From the NCBI GenBank assembly GCA_000507305.1, contig DF239039.1:71456-135455 (forward strand): a stretch of 64,000 nt of DNA, read 5' to 3'. The stretch comes from Breviolum minutum Mf 1.05b.01. Lineage: Eukaryota > Sar > Dinophyceae > Suessiales > Symbiodiniaceae. This document shows, one piece after another, positions 32,240-42,897 of the stretch. The translations under genes and the position numbers were made by a program. A model generated the notes under the pieces. It did no database searches and was not told the DNA's origin. It saw only the letters and a list, made by a program, of their open reading frames with translations. Each line of letters begins with the position of its first letter. Positions within the stretch are counted from its first letter, which is position 1.

Positions 32240-32800
32240 ACTACTGCTATGGTCTACTTCTCGCTCTTTCAAGCTATTTGTGAAGAAACCAAAGCTGCAC
32301 CACCAACAGGAGATTGGGCTGCTTGGCAAATCATGACTAGGTAATGAGTGGCCGCATCATGGAAACCATTCAATATTTGTGTTATGTCTTTGTTTAAGGC
32401 TATGGATGGTGGACCAAATCAAAAGAGGTGGGAGCATGATCTTATCACCTATGGGCTGCTCTGCAGCATGGGAGTTGCAAAGAAAAGTGTTTCACACAGA
32501 AATGTTTTACACACTTTTGATCAAACCTGTTTTCTGTCCAAACCAAGTCTTCTCCACTTGGATGGATGAAGACTATATTGGTCGTGCTGCTTGCCTGATG
32601 GGTTTGGAAAGTATGACATGAGGTAAAACATTTGATGTCAAGCATGTTGAAGAAGATTAATTGAAATTCGGTATCTATCTCCGAGGTCAGTAGAATGTCA
32701 AGAAAATGCCATTCCTGGACCATATGTGTTGGCACAATGCGAAGAGCCCTCATGCATTACAAACGGAAATGGCAAGAGGAAGGGTGGCTTGGAGAAGGTG
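32240..32800 (+). CDS. gene B: C-terminal exons, DEDYIG block
   Basis: Includes LFQAICEETKAAPPTGDWAA (about 32,265-32,340), then a segment whose downstream part reads FCPNQVFSTWMDEDYIGRAA with CLMGLESM (to 32,621), and CVGTMRRALMHYKRKWQEEG near 32,725-32,780. The P-N-x-x-F-x-T-W-x-D-E-D-Y-I-G segment and a closing basic helix match the end of the family as I recall it, so gene B may end near 32,800. Confidence 0.45.
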
Positions 32801-32989
32801 GGTTATTGCAGTGCTATATACATGGAATACATTGGAATGTAAATGATACCTAGAACATGTGAGCTGACTTTCTTATTGTCTTCAGGAAATTCCAAATGCT
32901 TGAAACGGTGCAGGCAGTGGGATTGAGTGGCAAGTGTGCATGTGTTTTTTTGTACCCGGCCATGGACATGAAATCATGATGTTTGTTTG

Positions 32990-33783
32990 CAGGTGATTGT
33001 TCACTGTCTTGGCAAGCATCTTGAAGGGACTGGTGTGAAGCTTAGCAAGGTTCACAAATGTTTTGGTGAGAATGAGGTGCTTGTTTTTTTGGGTGAGCTT
33101 GTGGTGTGTGTGTGTTAAATATGCGACTGCAACTTGGCCACAGGAGGGTGTAGCTGCAATGTCACAAAAATGGGGTCCTCCATGTGTGCACTCAGAAATC
33201 ATGACAAATCACATGATGTACCGAAATCTGGTTTTTAGACATGTCTACGTGCATTTTGCATAGCAGAGCTTGTGAGAGCAATGGCGAAGACAGTTGCAAA
33301 AGCCAAGCAAGCTGCAAACGCCAAGCAACCGATGAAGAAAGCAAGGTACATGTTTGGATGTGTTTGTGTGTGCAGTTGCTCATGCTGTTGATGTTTTCAT
33401 TTGAAACTGCATGGGCATTTTTGAACTGTGACAGTGAATTTGATTTATGATTTTGTGTGCTGCAGGAAGGATCCAAAGGGGAAACCACTTTCCCAAATTG
33501 AGAAATTGGAAGTGATGGTCAGGAGTGCCTGCAAGTGTGAATGAAGTTCTTTGTGTATCTTGAAGACTATGCTTCCATTTGTGTGAGGAAGTTGCAGATT
33601 CAAGTCTTGAAGCTGCAGTTGGATGTGGACCATGAGAAAGACAAAATGGCCACATATTTGGAGAAAGTTGCCCCGTACCTGGTGAAGATCAAGATGAATG
33701 AGAAGTTCGAGTTCGAAAGGCAGGGACATGACATGTACGTTTTCAATATGTTAGCTGTGCATACCCACTTGATGCAGGAATGA
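32990..33783 (+). CDS. possible third gene or tail of gene B
   Basis: Short coding-like pieces: VIVHCLGKHLEGTGVKLSKV (32,994-33,060), MAKTVAKAKQAANAKQPMKK (33,279-33,340), KDPKGKPLSQIEKLEVMVRS (33,468-33,535), and KLQIQVLKLQLDVDHEKDKM, then LEKVAPYLVKIKMNEKFEFE (33,589-33,735). Lys-rich and helical. Whether they belong to gene B or a separate small gene cannot be settled here. Confidence 0.35.
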
Positions 33784-34350
33784 AGCTTGGTCGAATAGTT
33801 CCACAACGAGCAAGGTGAAGTTCTTGCCTTATCATGTTGTTTGAATTGTTTCTATGATTTCAGATGTCCTTGTTAGCATATTGTTTTTGTTGATATTATG
33901 CTGTGCTTTGTCTTGAGGAAGGCAGTTCGCAAGAATGGCAAAGGCAAGTGTCATATCCTCAATGGATAGCTAGTGACATGAAAAGTTTGAAACATGCTTT
34001 GCACTAATTGTTGAAAATGTCAGGTTGCAGTATATGATATTTTATCAAGAGTACCTAGCATTTTCTTGCTGCATGGCCAAGACTCAGGATTGAAGAACAC
34101 GTGACAACATGGTGCTAGCAGCTGCATGTGGGAAAAAAACAATGCGTTTGTATGTTGTGCTTGTGTTGCTGGATGCCACTGATTCCTAAGAAAAGCCACC
34201 ATGGAGTTACTCAATGCAGTAACATAGCTTCCAACATCATGGCTGAGGTCATGGCAAGATATGGTAGACGATCAAAAGCTGAAGAAAAAAATGCGTGGAG
34301 TGTGAGGGACATGTGGTGAAAGAAAAGCTACACTATATCCCTAAAGAATG
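33784..34350. other. right margin of the block, no gene seen
   Basis: TG/CA-rich like the rest of the block, with only short open frames and no MITE. The first flank-type repeat to the right is family F at 34,791. Confidence 0.4.
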
Positions 34351-34790
34351 CAAGATTTGTGAAGACATTGTGTTGGATTGTTTATTATCTTATTCTTTTA
34401 AGCCATCCATCTCTGATGATGAAAAGTAAGTGGTACACTTTTTTTTTTCAACCATGCATTTGATACACATTTTGGGACTTCGGGCAGAAAAAACATGGTA
34501 CACATTTTTGTGTACTAAAGGGCTCTTCAGGATATATATTATATATTTCGCATTCTTTGGATTTCCACCCAAATAAATCCCATGTAATGATGCCTGTGAA
34601 GTATCCCTCAAATCATGGAAATCTGGAGTATGAAACCTAAATCAACTTCCACTGATGATCCAAGAACAACACTTCAATTTGCTTGTTTAAGATGCGAATC
34701 GAAAACAAGTTCCAAATGTTCCCAAAAAATAATATGTTCCCCAAATCTGCTGATTTTCATAATGATCTTTATCCCAAAGGGGTAGCAATC

Positions 34791-34902
34791 CGTTTACACC
34801 TGAAACTAAGCGCTCGCCCCTGAAAAAATAGTGGTTGGAAACTAAGTCCCTTTTGGGTGCCAGCCTATTTTCAGGTGCGAACTGTTAGTTTTAGGGAGGG
34901 TA
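34791..34902. mobile_element. MITE family F, copy
   Basis: TTACACCTGAAACTAAGCGC opens it; GTGCGAACTGTTAGTTTTAG then GGAGGG closes it. First element to the right of the block. Confidence 0.75.
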
Positions 34903-35354
34903 ACCAAAAACAAAGGAGAAACGTTCAAAACCCTGACATGGCATTCCATGAAATCCTGATTGGTTAATGACGGGATCCTTATGTTGGCTGATTATAATCC
35001 CTATATATCGATCCCTATATCACTGGGGATTCAGAAATGTCATCCCAAAAAAATCATCCGCAACTAACGACGGAGGAAGTCACAACACAAAGTTGACGAC
35101 GGCGAAAAGTTTTTCCGACGGTTTCGACCTGAGATTTGGAAGACTGCATGATGGACCGCTTCCAATAATCACAAAACGACAGCTCACCGTGCTCGGTGTC
35201 GGTGCCATGGCGCTGGAAGCAGCGTTGAAAATCAGATCCGGAAATGTGTATTTTTGTGCAAGGAATCAAGGCATGAAAACAACGAAGAAGCTGATTTAAA
35301 TGGAACAACTATCTATTGCTGGACCTTCCAAAAGGTTTGGTGGTTCAAAGACCT

Positions 35355-35387
35355 ATCCTCACAAGGTATGACTGGAAGACTAGGGTA
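35355..35387. repeat. half copy of repeat family L
   Basis: TCCTCACAAGGTATGACTGG then AAGACTAGGGT equals one arm of the L element at 42,027, without its partner arm. Confidence 0.7.
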
Positions 35388-35621
35388 TAACTGTTTCAAG
35401 ATATATACAAGTATGTATATACACTATATGTACGTATTAATATTATGTATATATGTGTACATTATATATTTGAAAGGCATCAACGAAAGCATCTTTCCTT
35501 AAATGATCACTGGATTCTGCATTCATAACTGTTTATCAATGTCCAAGGTCCTACCATCTAGGTCCCGGAGCAGTTGCGAGTGATTTCAACAGTTTTGTCG
35601 GCAGAACTGGTGGCCTTTATC

Positions 35622-35708
35622 GCCCCAATACTTTCAACCCATTTCAAACATATGCTCGTCAAACTGGATCATTTTCCCGGTGAAAAATGTTTGAAAACCA
35701 CCACCACC
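35622..35708. mobile_element. MITE family E, decayed copy
   Basis: TTTCAACCCATTTCAAACAT and GAAAACCACCACC are kept, but the interior is shortened and the left tip is lost. Confidence 0.55.
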
Positions 35709-36030
35709 GGACCGTGTCATCTTCAAAAAAGGAGTCCCTTTAGGTCATGAAATGGAGTTATAACCGCTATAAACATCCCATAAAAAGATATAAAAAGCTT
35801 AATAAATGAGTAGCTGGGGTTATAATTTCCTATAAGTGGAGTTATAATCCTACTTGTAACTGGTAGGGGCCCACCTTGTATAAGGCATGTTTTGAATAAA
35901 CATACTTTGTTCATCGTTGGTTTTTGTTGGAGCCAGTCACATATTCTAGTTATTCCTTGCTCTATCAATCTGCGGTATGGCAGCAAAACCAAGGAATTTT
36001 GCTATCAATATCCAAAACCATGATCGCAAA

Positions 36031-36113
36031 TACCCAATGTATGGTCTATTTACCTACATTTGGCTAGTTTAGTTGGGGCCAAATATAGGTAAATGTAACA
36101 TACATTGAGCATC
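36031..36113. mobile_element. MITE family A, copy 6
   Basis: CCCAATGTATGGTCTATTTA with CCTACATTTGGC faces AAATATAGGTAAATGTAACA. Ends have drifted from GGATCC. Confidence 0.7.
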
Positions 36114-36354
36114 TGTGGACGTTAAATGACGTTAATAGAAATGGAAAATGACTTCCCACATGGTAAGAAGTCAATACTCCATGTTAAAAACCTGAAGCCG
36201 GAACACGGACAAAAAAATCTGGCATGATGGCATGATGCTATTGTCTAAATCAAGCACCCAGACCAATTGACCTGTCAACAAAAATCATCCGAATATGAAA
36301 ACTTCGCCCTAAGAATCATTGGATCGTGAAAAACAAGAGGGGGTTTAAACTCTC

Positions 36355-36478
36355 CCTAGGTATCCAGTCAAATTCTCAGTTGACGATCGGGTATATGATC
36401 GGGTGTCCAATCACCTTCTCAGCACAGTATTTAGGTTCAATCACCATTCTCAGAAGGTGATTGGATCCCTAGGGTCTG
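36355..36478. repeat. repeat family M, copy 1
   Basis: GATCGGGTGTCCAATCACCT and AGAAGGTGATTGGATCCCTA bracket an inverted core. The reverse complement occurs at 45,332-45,437. Confidence 0.75.
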
Positions 36479-36686
36479 TATAACAAGGTTTTTTTGGATC
36501 TGCAAACCACCAGTTTTGCGACCCTATGATTGTTGGGGAGGTCAAGAAATCGCAAAATCAAAAAACGTGTAACAATTATAGTACAAGCCGAAAAACAAAC
36601 TCTAAATAGCTCATCATTTTGCAACAAATACATCCCTCCTTCTTGGTTCCTGTCAATATGATAGTAATTACACGGCAATTCTTTGT

Positions 36687-36775
36687 GACCTTTTTGGGAT
36701 GATTAAGTGACCCTTTCAAAGGTTAAGTGACCTCCAACTAGGGGATCAAAAGGTCACTTTGAATCGCCTGGTAGG
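36687..36775. repeat. inverted repeat family N, copy 2
   Basis: GACCTTTTTGGGATGATTAA, GTGACCTCCAACTAGGGGAT and AAGGTCACTTTGAATC match the copy at 10,195. Confidence 0.65.
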
Positions 36776-36950
36776 TAATTGAGAGTTCAAGCCCATCCTA
36801 AATCCACCTTGTTGAGTAAGGTTTTCCATTGAAGAGTGCGACAAATTTCGACCAAAAAAACATGCAAAAGCTAATCACGACTTATCATCTTCTTAAGCTG
36901 GCAATCCTCCTGCGGCTCTTTTGAGAATGTAAGAATCATGTTCCAAGATA

Positions 36951-37066
36951 TACCCCTCGCTTAAACTAACAGTTCGCACCTGAAAATAGGCCATCCAAAA
37001 AGGAAAGTAGTAAATTAGTATTCCAACCATCCATTTTCAGGTGCTTCGTTACATTCAGGGAGGATA
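36951..37066. mobile_element. MITE family F, copy
   Basis: TACCCCTCGCTTAAACTAAC then GTTCGCACCTGAAAATAGGC opens it; CATTTTCAGGTGC then ACATTCAGGGAGGATA closes it. Confidence 0.7.
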
Positions 37067-37258
37067 TTTCCCCACACAAAAAACACAAACAAGTGATGTC
37101 TTCAGGGTGAAGTCATCGCTTCGGTAGAATCCAACAAAACATCCAGCAAAACACGAAACACATAGTCCCTATGACCGGATCCATGAGATGATGGTATATC
37201 TACATACGATTTTTTGCAATAAAAAGGATCCTTGTATCTATATATAATAATTATATAA

Positions 37259-37341
37259 CTGGTTGGTGGTTTTAACCCAAAATTGGGAATCTTCCCCAAG
37301 TATAGGGGTGAAAATAAAAAATCTGTGAAACCACCACCCAG
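37259..37341. mobile_element. MITE family E, copy 4 (internal deletion)
   Basis: CTGGTTGGTGGTTTTAACCC and GTGAAACCACCACCCAG are present. About 15 nt of the usual interior is missing. Confidence 0.75.
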
Positions 37342-37589
37342 TTAAATATTATCAGTCCCATGAATCCTTTGCGATATAGGAAATTAATCAATTTATCACA
37401 CTCTCAGTTGCTCATTGCAAGAATCACCACGCGCAAGTTGCTATTTAAAAAAAGATCACAGGAAATCACCTGCAAAAACAGGCACTATCATAAATCAGCA
37501 TCTTTTTCATGGGCAACCATTTTTTCAAGTATTATTTTGCAAAATGGAGTAAATGAAATTATGATGGGGTATGACCCCAAACTTGTTTG

Positions 37590-37670
37590 TTTCAGGTGAC
37601 GAATACGAATCGTTCTTTGAAATCCGGATGGTCTTTTCTGTCGGAAAAATAAAATGCTCAATTTCCAGAA
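37590..37670 (-). CDS. possible minus-strand exon
   Basis: Minus strand reads LEIEHFIFPTEKTIRISKND then SYSSPET without stops. Alternating hydrophobic residues suit a beta-rich domain. No clear splice sites. Recorded as a candidate only. Confidence 0.25.
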
Positions 37671-38233
37671 TCAAAACGTATAGCCAAACGAACAACCAAA
37701 GAAATACAAAGTCCCCAGCCCAACGAAGGGGAAACTGGGGGTACCCTTGGAGAGTACCGTAACTATGTATACCACCATGTAGCTACTATATGTTGTTTGA
37801 TATGGCTTATATAGCCCAATATGGAGATGATTTGAGAAAACAACTGCTAAGGGTACTCTCCCAAGGGTACCAACATCTTCCGACAAAACTTGATTGTTTG
37901 AAGGAACAGTATATATTGTATGATCTTATATTTGCTTAAGGTGGTTGGAGAAAGTAAAGAAGGTAGGTCCATTCAATGATGGTTTGTTCAATGGCGACTT
38001 ACCAAAGTAGAATCCGTAAAAAAAAGACAACGAATAAACAAATTCGAGTGATGTGTTCCTAGAATTGCAGTAGTACATGTTTCTTGTTTGTGTGATTTCC
38101 TCATATTAACCCCTCCCAAACAAAAACAAGGTTTGTGAACAAACGCACCAAAAGATACATCGGTGACACACTTGCCACACAAAACTTGCGTCACAAGAAC
38201 CCCAAAACCCCTTGGGCATCATCCAATCCCATC

Positions 38234-38486
38234 GGATCCATGGGACTTTTGTGGTATTTACCATACTACTTTACCATACTTAGAGGTTCAGGATACTTAT
38301 AGTAACCGGTTATATGTAGGTTTATAACCCTAGTTAGGGGACATATCACCCACTTATAGAGGTTGTAACCCTGGTTACTATCCACTTACTAAGTATCCTG
38401 AACCTCTAAGTATACTACTTTACCATACAAATCAATAGAAATCAACCATTCATGGACTGGTATATATACCAGTCAGATGGATCCTA
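38234..38486. mobile_element. MITE family A, copy 7, interrupted by family B
   Basis: GGATCCATGGG and GTGGTATTTACC on the left, GGTATATATACC and GATGGATCC on the right form one A element. A family B element sits in its middle. Confidence 0.75.
38280..38411. mobile_element. MITE family B, copy 2, nested
   Basis: TTAGAGGTTCAGGATACTTA to TAAGTATCCTGAACCTCTAA. A 17-bp direct repeat, ATACTACTTTACCATAC, borders it on both sides (38,263-38,279 and 38,412-38,428). Confidence 0.85.
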
Positions 38487-38614
38487 TGAAGAAACGTATC
38501 CGTCCATCTTTTTGAGCAAAACTAAATGACAATGGAAAACTAACCATGAATGAAGATGTATCTCACATTTAAGAATATTGAGTTTCCATTGTCATATTTA
38601 GTTTTCAGGGGTGT

Positions 38615-38770
38615 ACTTGGAGGGTCATCCCAGTTAGTAAGTAGTTAGTAACCCCCCATTTATAAGCCATGGAGTTAGGCCATTTGGAAGGGGTCCCACA
38701 ACCCGATCCTTAGGGAACCTACGATCACCATCGGTATTAACCACTTACTAAATGGGATGATCCTCCAAGT
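38615..38770. mobile_element. MITE family C, copy 1
   Basis: ACTTGGAGGGTCATCCCAGT opens it and GGGATGATCCTCCAAGT closes it. CCATTTATAAGCC lies inside. Confidence 0.8.
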
Positions 38771-39309
38771 ATACCCAAAATGCCCAAACTATGCGAAAAT
38801 AAATTTCACCCTCGAAATATCAGCATAGCCCCCTAACAAAATGATGGTTGGAAAATTATGGTCGAAATATCCTCGAAAGTCTCCGCCATTTTTTTGTGTT
38901 CGAAACGCTCTCGAACCGCGTCTTCTGTTCGAAGCGCGACGGGTCGGTTTTTCCCCAGGTTGTTCTCAGGTGAAGGACTCGTCCTGGATCTGCTAGACGT
39001 TTGTTTGCAGTTGTAGTGAGTGAGGCATATATTTGTAAACAACTCACTTCCTATATATATATATAAATATATAAATAAATATAAGTTACATGTTATATAT
39101 ATAAGTTATGTATATATGTTTGTTCTGTATACATACATGTTACATGTTATGTCACACAAGATATAAATACTATAGAAGATAGATTATTATACTATTATTA
39201 CTCAAAAAGACTGTTCGGTCCCTTTGGGACGATTCCTAGTTGAAAGAATTTGGTAGTCGCGTTTCTTGGCTTAGCCACTTGGATGTGTTATTTGTGTTTA
39301 TGTTGCAGT

Positions 39310-39500
39310 CATGAAAGTCTTACCATGTTTGATGAAGTGATCTTTGAACAGTGTACTGTGACACGTTTACAAAGACATCCAAGTCCTCCAATAATTCCTT
39401 GCAAGCTATCTGCTTGAATCTTCACAATTCCAAAGACTTCTGTCAAAGAGGTAACTATTAGAAGGTCTTCACACAAATCTATATACCCACATGTCATCAC
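39310..39500 (-). CDS. probable minus-strand exon
   Basis: 190 nt open on the minus strand between AT-rich stretches. Reads IDLCEDLLIVTSLTEVFGIV, then KIQADSLQGIIGGLGCLCKR, then VTVHCSKITSSNMVRL. The regular hydrophobic pattern is protein-like. No family recognised. Splice sites not located. Confidence 0.4.
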
Positions 39501-39566
39501 ATATCTGTATTTTTATTGGTGGGAAATGCTGCCACTTGGATTTCAAAAAAAGGCCAAGCAAAACAT

Positions 39567-39671
39567 ACACTCCCGAAAACTAACATGTCCCCTGAAAATT
39601 GATGGTTGCAAGATGTATTTCCTATTAAAATAGTCCCTTTTTAGGGGACATGTTAGTTTTCCAGGGTGTAC
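39567..39671. mobile_element. MITE family F variant
   Basis: ACACTCCCGAAAACTAACAT then GTCCCCTGAAAATTGATGG faces TAGGGGACATGTTAGTTTTC. A second variant with the same ACTAACATG type ends is at 43,648. Confidence 0.75.
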
Positions 39672-40040
39672 ATGTAATTCAAAGATCGATCTTTTGTACC
39701 TCGTCCGTTTTTAGTTTGTGATCGTTTCAGCTTTAGACTTGATGCAACGAACAAAATCAATCACCGCTTGAAGTTTGACTAACAAGTTTGGTACCTTTCT
39801 TCCACATGCACCTTTCACATCACATTCATGTGATTTACGTACTTGAGTATCTTTAGTTAAAGGCACCAAGCAAATGTGCTGAAACAACTACTACGAGCAT
39901 TCATATAGCAAACCCTCTGACATGAACCGAAGAAAAAATGGTTGAAGCATTCCCTTTACATCCAAACACCGAAACTGAGAATGAACAGAAAAAAACACAT
40001 GAAACCACGACCTAGAATCACTCATTTCTGCCCACTCCAC

Positions 40041-40152
40041 CTGCTTCGTTCACAGCATGGGTGGCTCCTGGGTTCGCATTGGTGGGTCCCACTTTCAGGA
40101 AACACATCATCCATTTCGGGTCCCTAAACGGCACATGCGAAGATGCACACAG
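40041..40152 (-). CDS. probable minus-strand exon
   Basis: Minus strand reads CASSHVPFRDPKWMMCFLKV then GPTNANPGATHAVNEAG, ending at a GAAGCAG/GTGGAG donor. Adjacent to MITE H copy 2. Function unknown. Confidence 0.4.
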
Positions 40153-40170
40153 TGTTATACTGCCTGAAAT

Positions 40171-40290
40171 ACTGTTGATGGTTCAGAAATCCGGCGTTCA
40201 CCAGTTGAGGTTGGTAGTTGATTCACTTATTTGCAGAGTTTTATACATTCCAAGTGGTTTTCTCGCCGGATTTCTGAACCATCAACAGTA
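40171..40290. mobile_element. MITE family H, copy 2
   Basis: ACTGTTGATGGTTCAGAAAT and GGATTTCTGAACCATCAACA are perfect complements over the tips. Confidence 0.85.
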
Positions 40291-40542
40291 TGTAGGATTG
40301 TTTTCAGAAAAAAAGGAGACCAAAACTACCCCTGTGTTCTCACTTGGATGTGTTGTTTGCTAGGTGATTGTTTTCCGGAAGAATAGCATGGGATTCATCA
40401 CCACTAACCGGAACGTCCAGGTAGGTGGTGTTGTTTGTAAAACCTTGTTGATTTGTCACCCCCTACTTGACTAATCCAACACCCAGATCAACAATAATTC
40501 GGGGTGAAGGTATTCTGGCCAAAGTGTAATATTTCACCAAAC

Positions 40543-40620
40543 CTAGATTCCCCTGTAATAAACCGAAATTTCCTTTCTCACTTACTTTTTGGGGTGAAAA
40601 CTCGTGTGAGGTCGCTATAG
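40543..40620. repeat. repeat family Q, copy 2
   Basis: TTTCACCAAACCTAGATTCC and GGGGTGAAAACTCGTGTGAG then GTCGCTATA are shared with 51,590-51,687. Confidence 0.7.
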
Positions 40621-40869
40621 TTTGACCAAATGTATGATACACTTACCTATATACTAATGTTCTACCTAATTTAAATCAACCATTCATGGATTGATTGGGA
40701 TATAATAAGTAACCACTGGTTGAAAAAAAACAAGGACTAACATGTGAGCAGCGGCTCACAAAATATGAATCATATAACATGAACCATAAGGATCCAGGAT
40801 CCTTATATTAATGGTTCATTATAACACAAACAACCAACCCAGGTTCTTTTATGTGACACATGTAGGTTG

Positions 40870-40995
40870 GAAACCTCTTTTGGGAGAATCCAGTCCGAGG
40901 AACACATACAGATGGACCATCTTCATCCACAAAGCCGCCCTGAGTTGGACAAGGTGACAAGGTGCCGTGACGACACAGTCCGTTGTTGGTGGGTG
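40870..40995 (-). CDS. possible minus-strand exon, Cys/Pro-rich
   Basis: Minus strand reads GLCRHGTLSPCPTQGGFVDE then DGPSVCVPRTGFSQKRF. Cys-Pro-Gly content suits a small disulphide-bonded extracellular module, but spacing fits no family I can name. Confidence 0.3.
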
Positions 40996-41029
40996 GTGGG
41001 AAAAAAAACAGCTTTGAGCTCATCAAAAT

Positions 41030-41128
41030 CTAGTTGGTGGTTTCAACCCATCTAAAAGATATTAGTCAAAATGGGAAATCTTCCCCAAGTAGGGATGAAA
41101 ATAACAAATCTTTGAAACCACCACCTAG
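41030..41128. mobile_element. MITE family E, copy 5
   Basis: Near-consensus: CTAGTTGGTGGTTTCAACCC to TTTGAAACCACCACCTAG. Confidence 0.85.
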
Positions 41129-41198
41129 AAATGGATTTTTAATTTCCCGGAAATGAAGGTGCAAATCAAACAAACATGCAAATCAATACCGTCAATAC

Positions 41199-41307
41199 CA
41201 GTTGGTAGATTTCCAACCCATTTGAAACATATGCTCGTTCAATTGGAGAAAATCTTCCCCAGGGATCCGGGGTAAAAATAAAAACAAGATTGAAACCACC
41301 ACCTAGA
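41199..41307. mobile_element. MITE family E, copy 6
   Basis: CAGTTGGTAGATTTCCAACC to TTGAAACCACCACCTAG. Only 70 nt from copy 5, same orientation. Confidence 0.8.
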
Positions 41308-41497
41308 ATATATGTTGATGTTTCCAAAGATACAGCTTTCTAAGTTAAGTGATGGCCGTTTTTTTTCCGTTCGTTTGTCATCCCATTCTTTGGGTTGTAG
41401 GGTTCAAATTTACATATGCAACAGTCAAGGGGGGCCGGCTACTGCGTGAGTTTCTTCCCTTTTGTTGCTTGTTCTGTGGTCGCAAAAAAAATATATA

Positions 41498-41549
41498 AAG
41501 CTCCCCAAATGGTAGTTTAATGTTAAACTCCCCAAATGGTAGTTTAATG
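41498..41549. repeat. tandem duplication, 2 units
   Basis: CTCCCCAAATGGTAGTTTAA plus TGTTAAA is repeated twice with a period of about 27 nt. Confidence 0.8.
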
Positions 41550-42026
41550 GTGATTTACCTTAGAATGTAAAACATCACCTTAAACAAACACGAGTCACTT
41601 TTAGGGCATGGCTTGCAGTTGGCGCACACAAGTGAAAACCATTTTTCATGTTTAGTTCAAGGATCTCACAAGGACATAATTTTAGTATATTCTAGCAATT
41701 GATTTGCCCATGTTATGTGAAACTTTGGTTTTAGTCTTGAAGTTGTACTTGAATGAATTCACTTTTTAACTGTCACTACTGCATGATACCAACTACAGAT
41801 TGAAATGTTGGCAGTTCTCGTGACATCTTTGAGCCACTGTGGGGGAAAATCTATGAATAGTTCCAAATATGGTCATTCATTCGCTGGTCATGTTTCGCGG
41901 CGGAAGAAAGTCTGGAAAGTTTGGGAGCTGCATTGCATGTCATGTTTTTTTTGGATCAACATCTCGTGACCGTCGTGCCGGCCCTTGGACGAAGGGTCAC
42001 GTCCTTGAAAAACCTCCGTGTCTCAT

Positions 42027-42160
42027 CCCTAGTCTTCCAAAATCCTCCAGTCATACCTTGTGAGGATCGGTGTTTGGACCCCCTAAAGACCTTCAATTTT
42101 TGGAGGTGTGGAAGTGGACCCACTTTCAACACCGATCCTCACAAGGTATGACTGGAAGAC
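42027..42160. repeat. inverted repeat family L, copy 1
   Basis: CCTAGTCTTCCAAAATCCTC and AGTCATACCTTGTGAGGATC on the left face GATCCTCACAAGGTATGACT on the right. A second copy is at 46,468. Confidence 0.75.
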
Positions 42161-42465
42161 GTTTGGGTCATATCCAAGCGGCATTTTTGCTGGTGAATGT
42201 CTCGTGAAAGTTATGAAGTGCATCGATGTAATCCTGAGTCACTCAGTGTGATGAATCGGCTGAGCACTACTGGGATGTGTTGCCGGTACTTAATGGATAC
42301 TAACCCCTATATGAGTAGGTTGGATACGTCCCGTAAATATTGAAATAAACCAACTTACTACCAACTTACTAACGATCGTTACTACCATCACTTCGTGCAT
42401 GAAATTATATGTATCTATCTGTATAATATGTATGCGCAGCATGCGAAGTGTGTGTCTATATTCCA

Positions 42466-42554
42466 AAGGATCTATGTAGGAAATGTTTACCTACATTTCC
42501 CCTTGAAATGGACCATTTTTGACCAAATGTAATAGTCCATACATGGATCCTATG
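42466..42554. mobile_element. MITE family A, copy 8
   Basis: AGGATCTATGTAGG and TTTACCTACATTTCC on the left; ATAGTCCATACATGGATCCT on the right. Confidence 0.6.
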
Positions 42555-42792
42555 GGTATACATGCTCTAAGATACACACAGAATTATAAAACTGGATTTT
42601 TTAAACCAGAAAAAATAACACACAAAATTATTCCCTTTTTCCCCTCTCAACAACAAAAATAGCACTGTTTTAAGTCAAAATCTTCCAGTTGCAGGTTGAT
42701 CAAAAAGATGGTTGGACGGACATCTCAAAAATTGGATGTGCGACTCTGAACGATGCTTCGGTTCATGAAGTTCCAAACACTTCTTTTTTACA

Positions 42793-42897
42793 AATGGATG
42801 TTTCCAAAAATAGTGGTACCCCAAATCATCTATTTTAATAGGGTTCTCCATTATAACCATCCATTTTGGGGTACCAATATTTTTGGAAACACCCAAA
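42793..42897. mobile_element. MITE family J, copy 1
   Basis: TGTTTCCAAAAATAGTGGTA then CCCCAAATCATC faces CATCCATTTTGGGGTACCAA then TATTTTTGGAAACA. Single arms recur near 45,214 and 62,556. Confidence 0.8.

Noticed and set aside
17000-34350. Reverse transcriptase, integrase, transposase, long terminal repeats
   Set aside because: No YxDD, DDE or zinc-integrase patterns and no terminal direct or inverted repeats were recognised, so no retroelement or DNA-transposon name is given.
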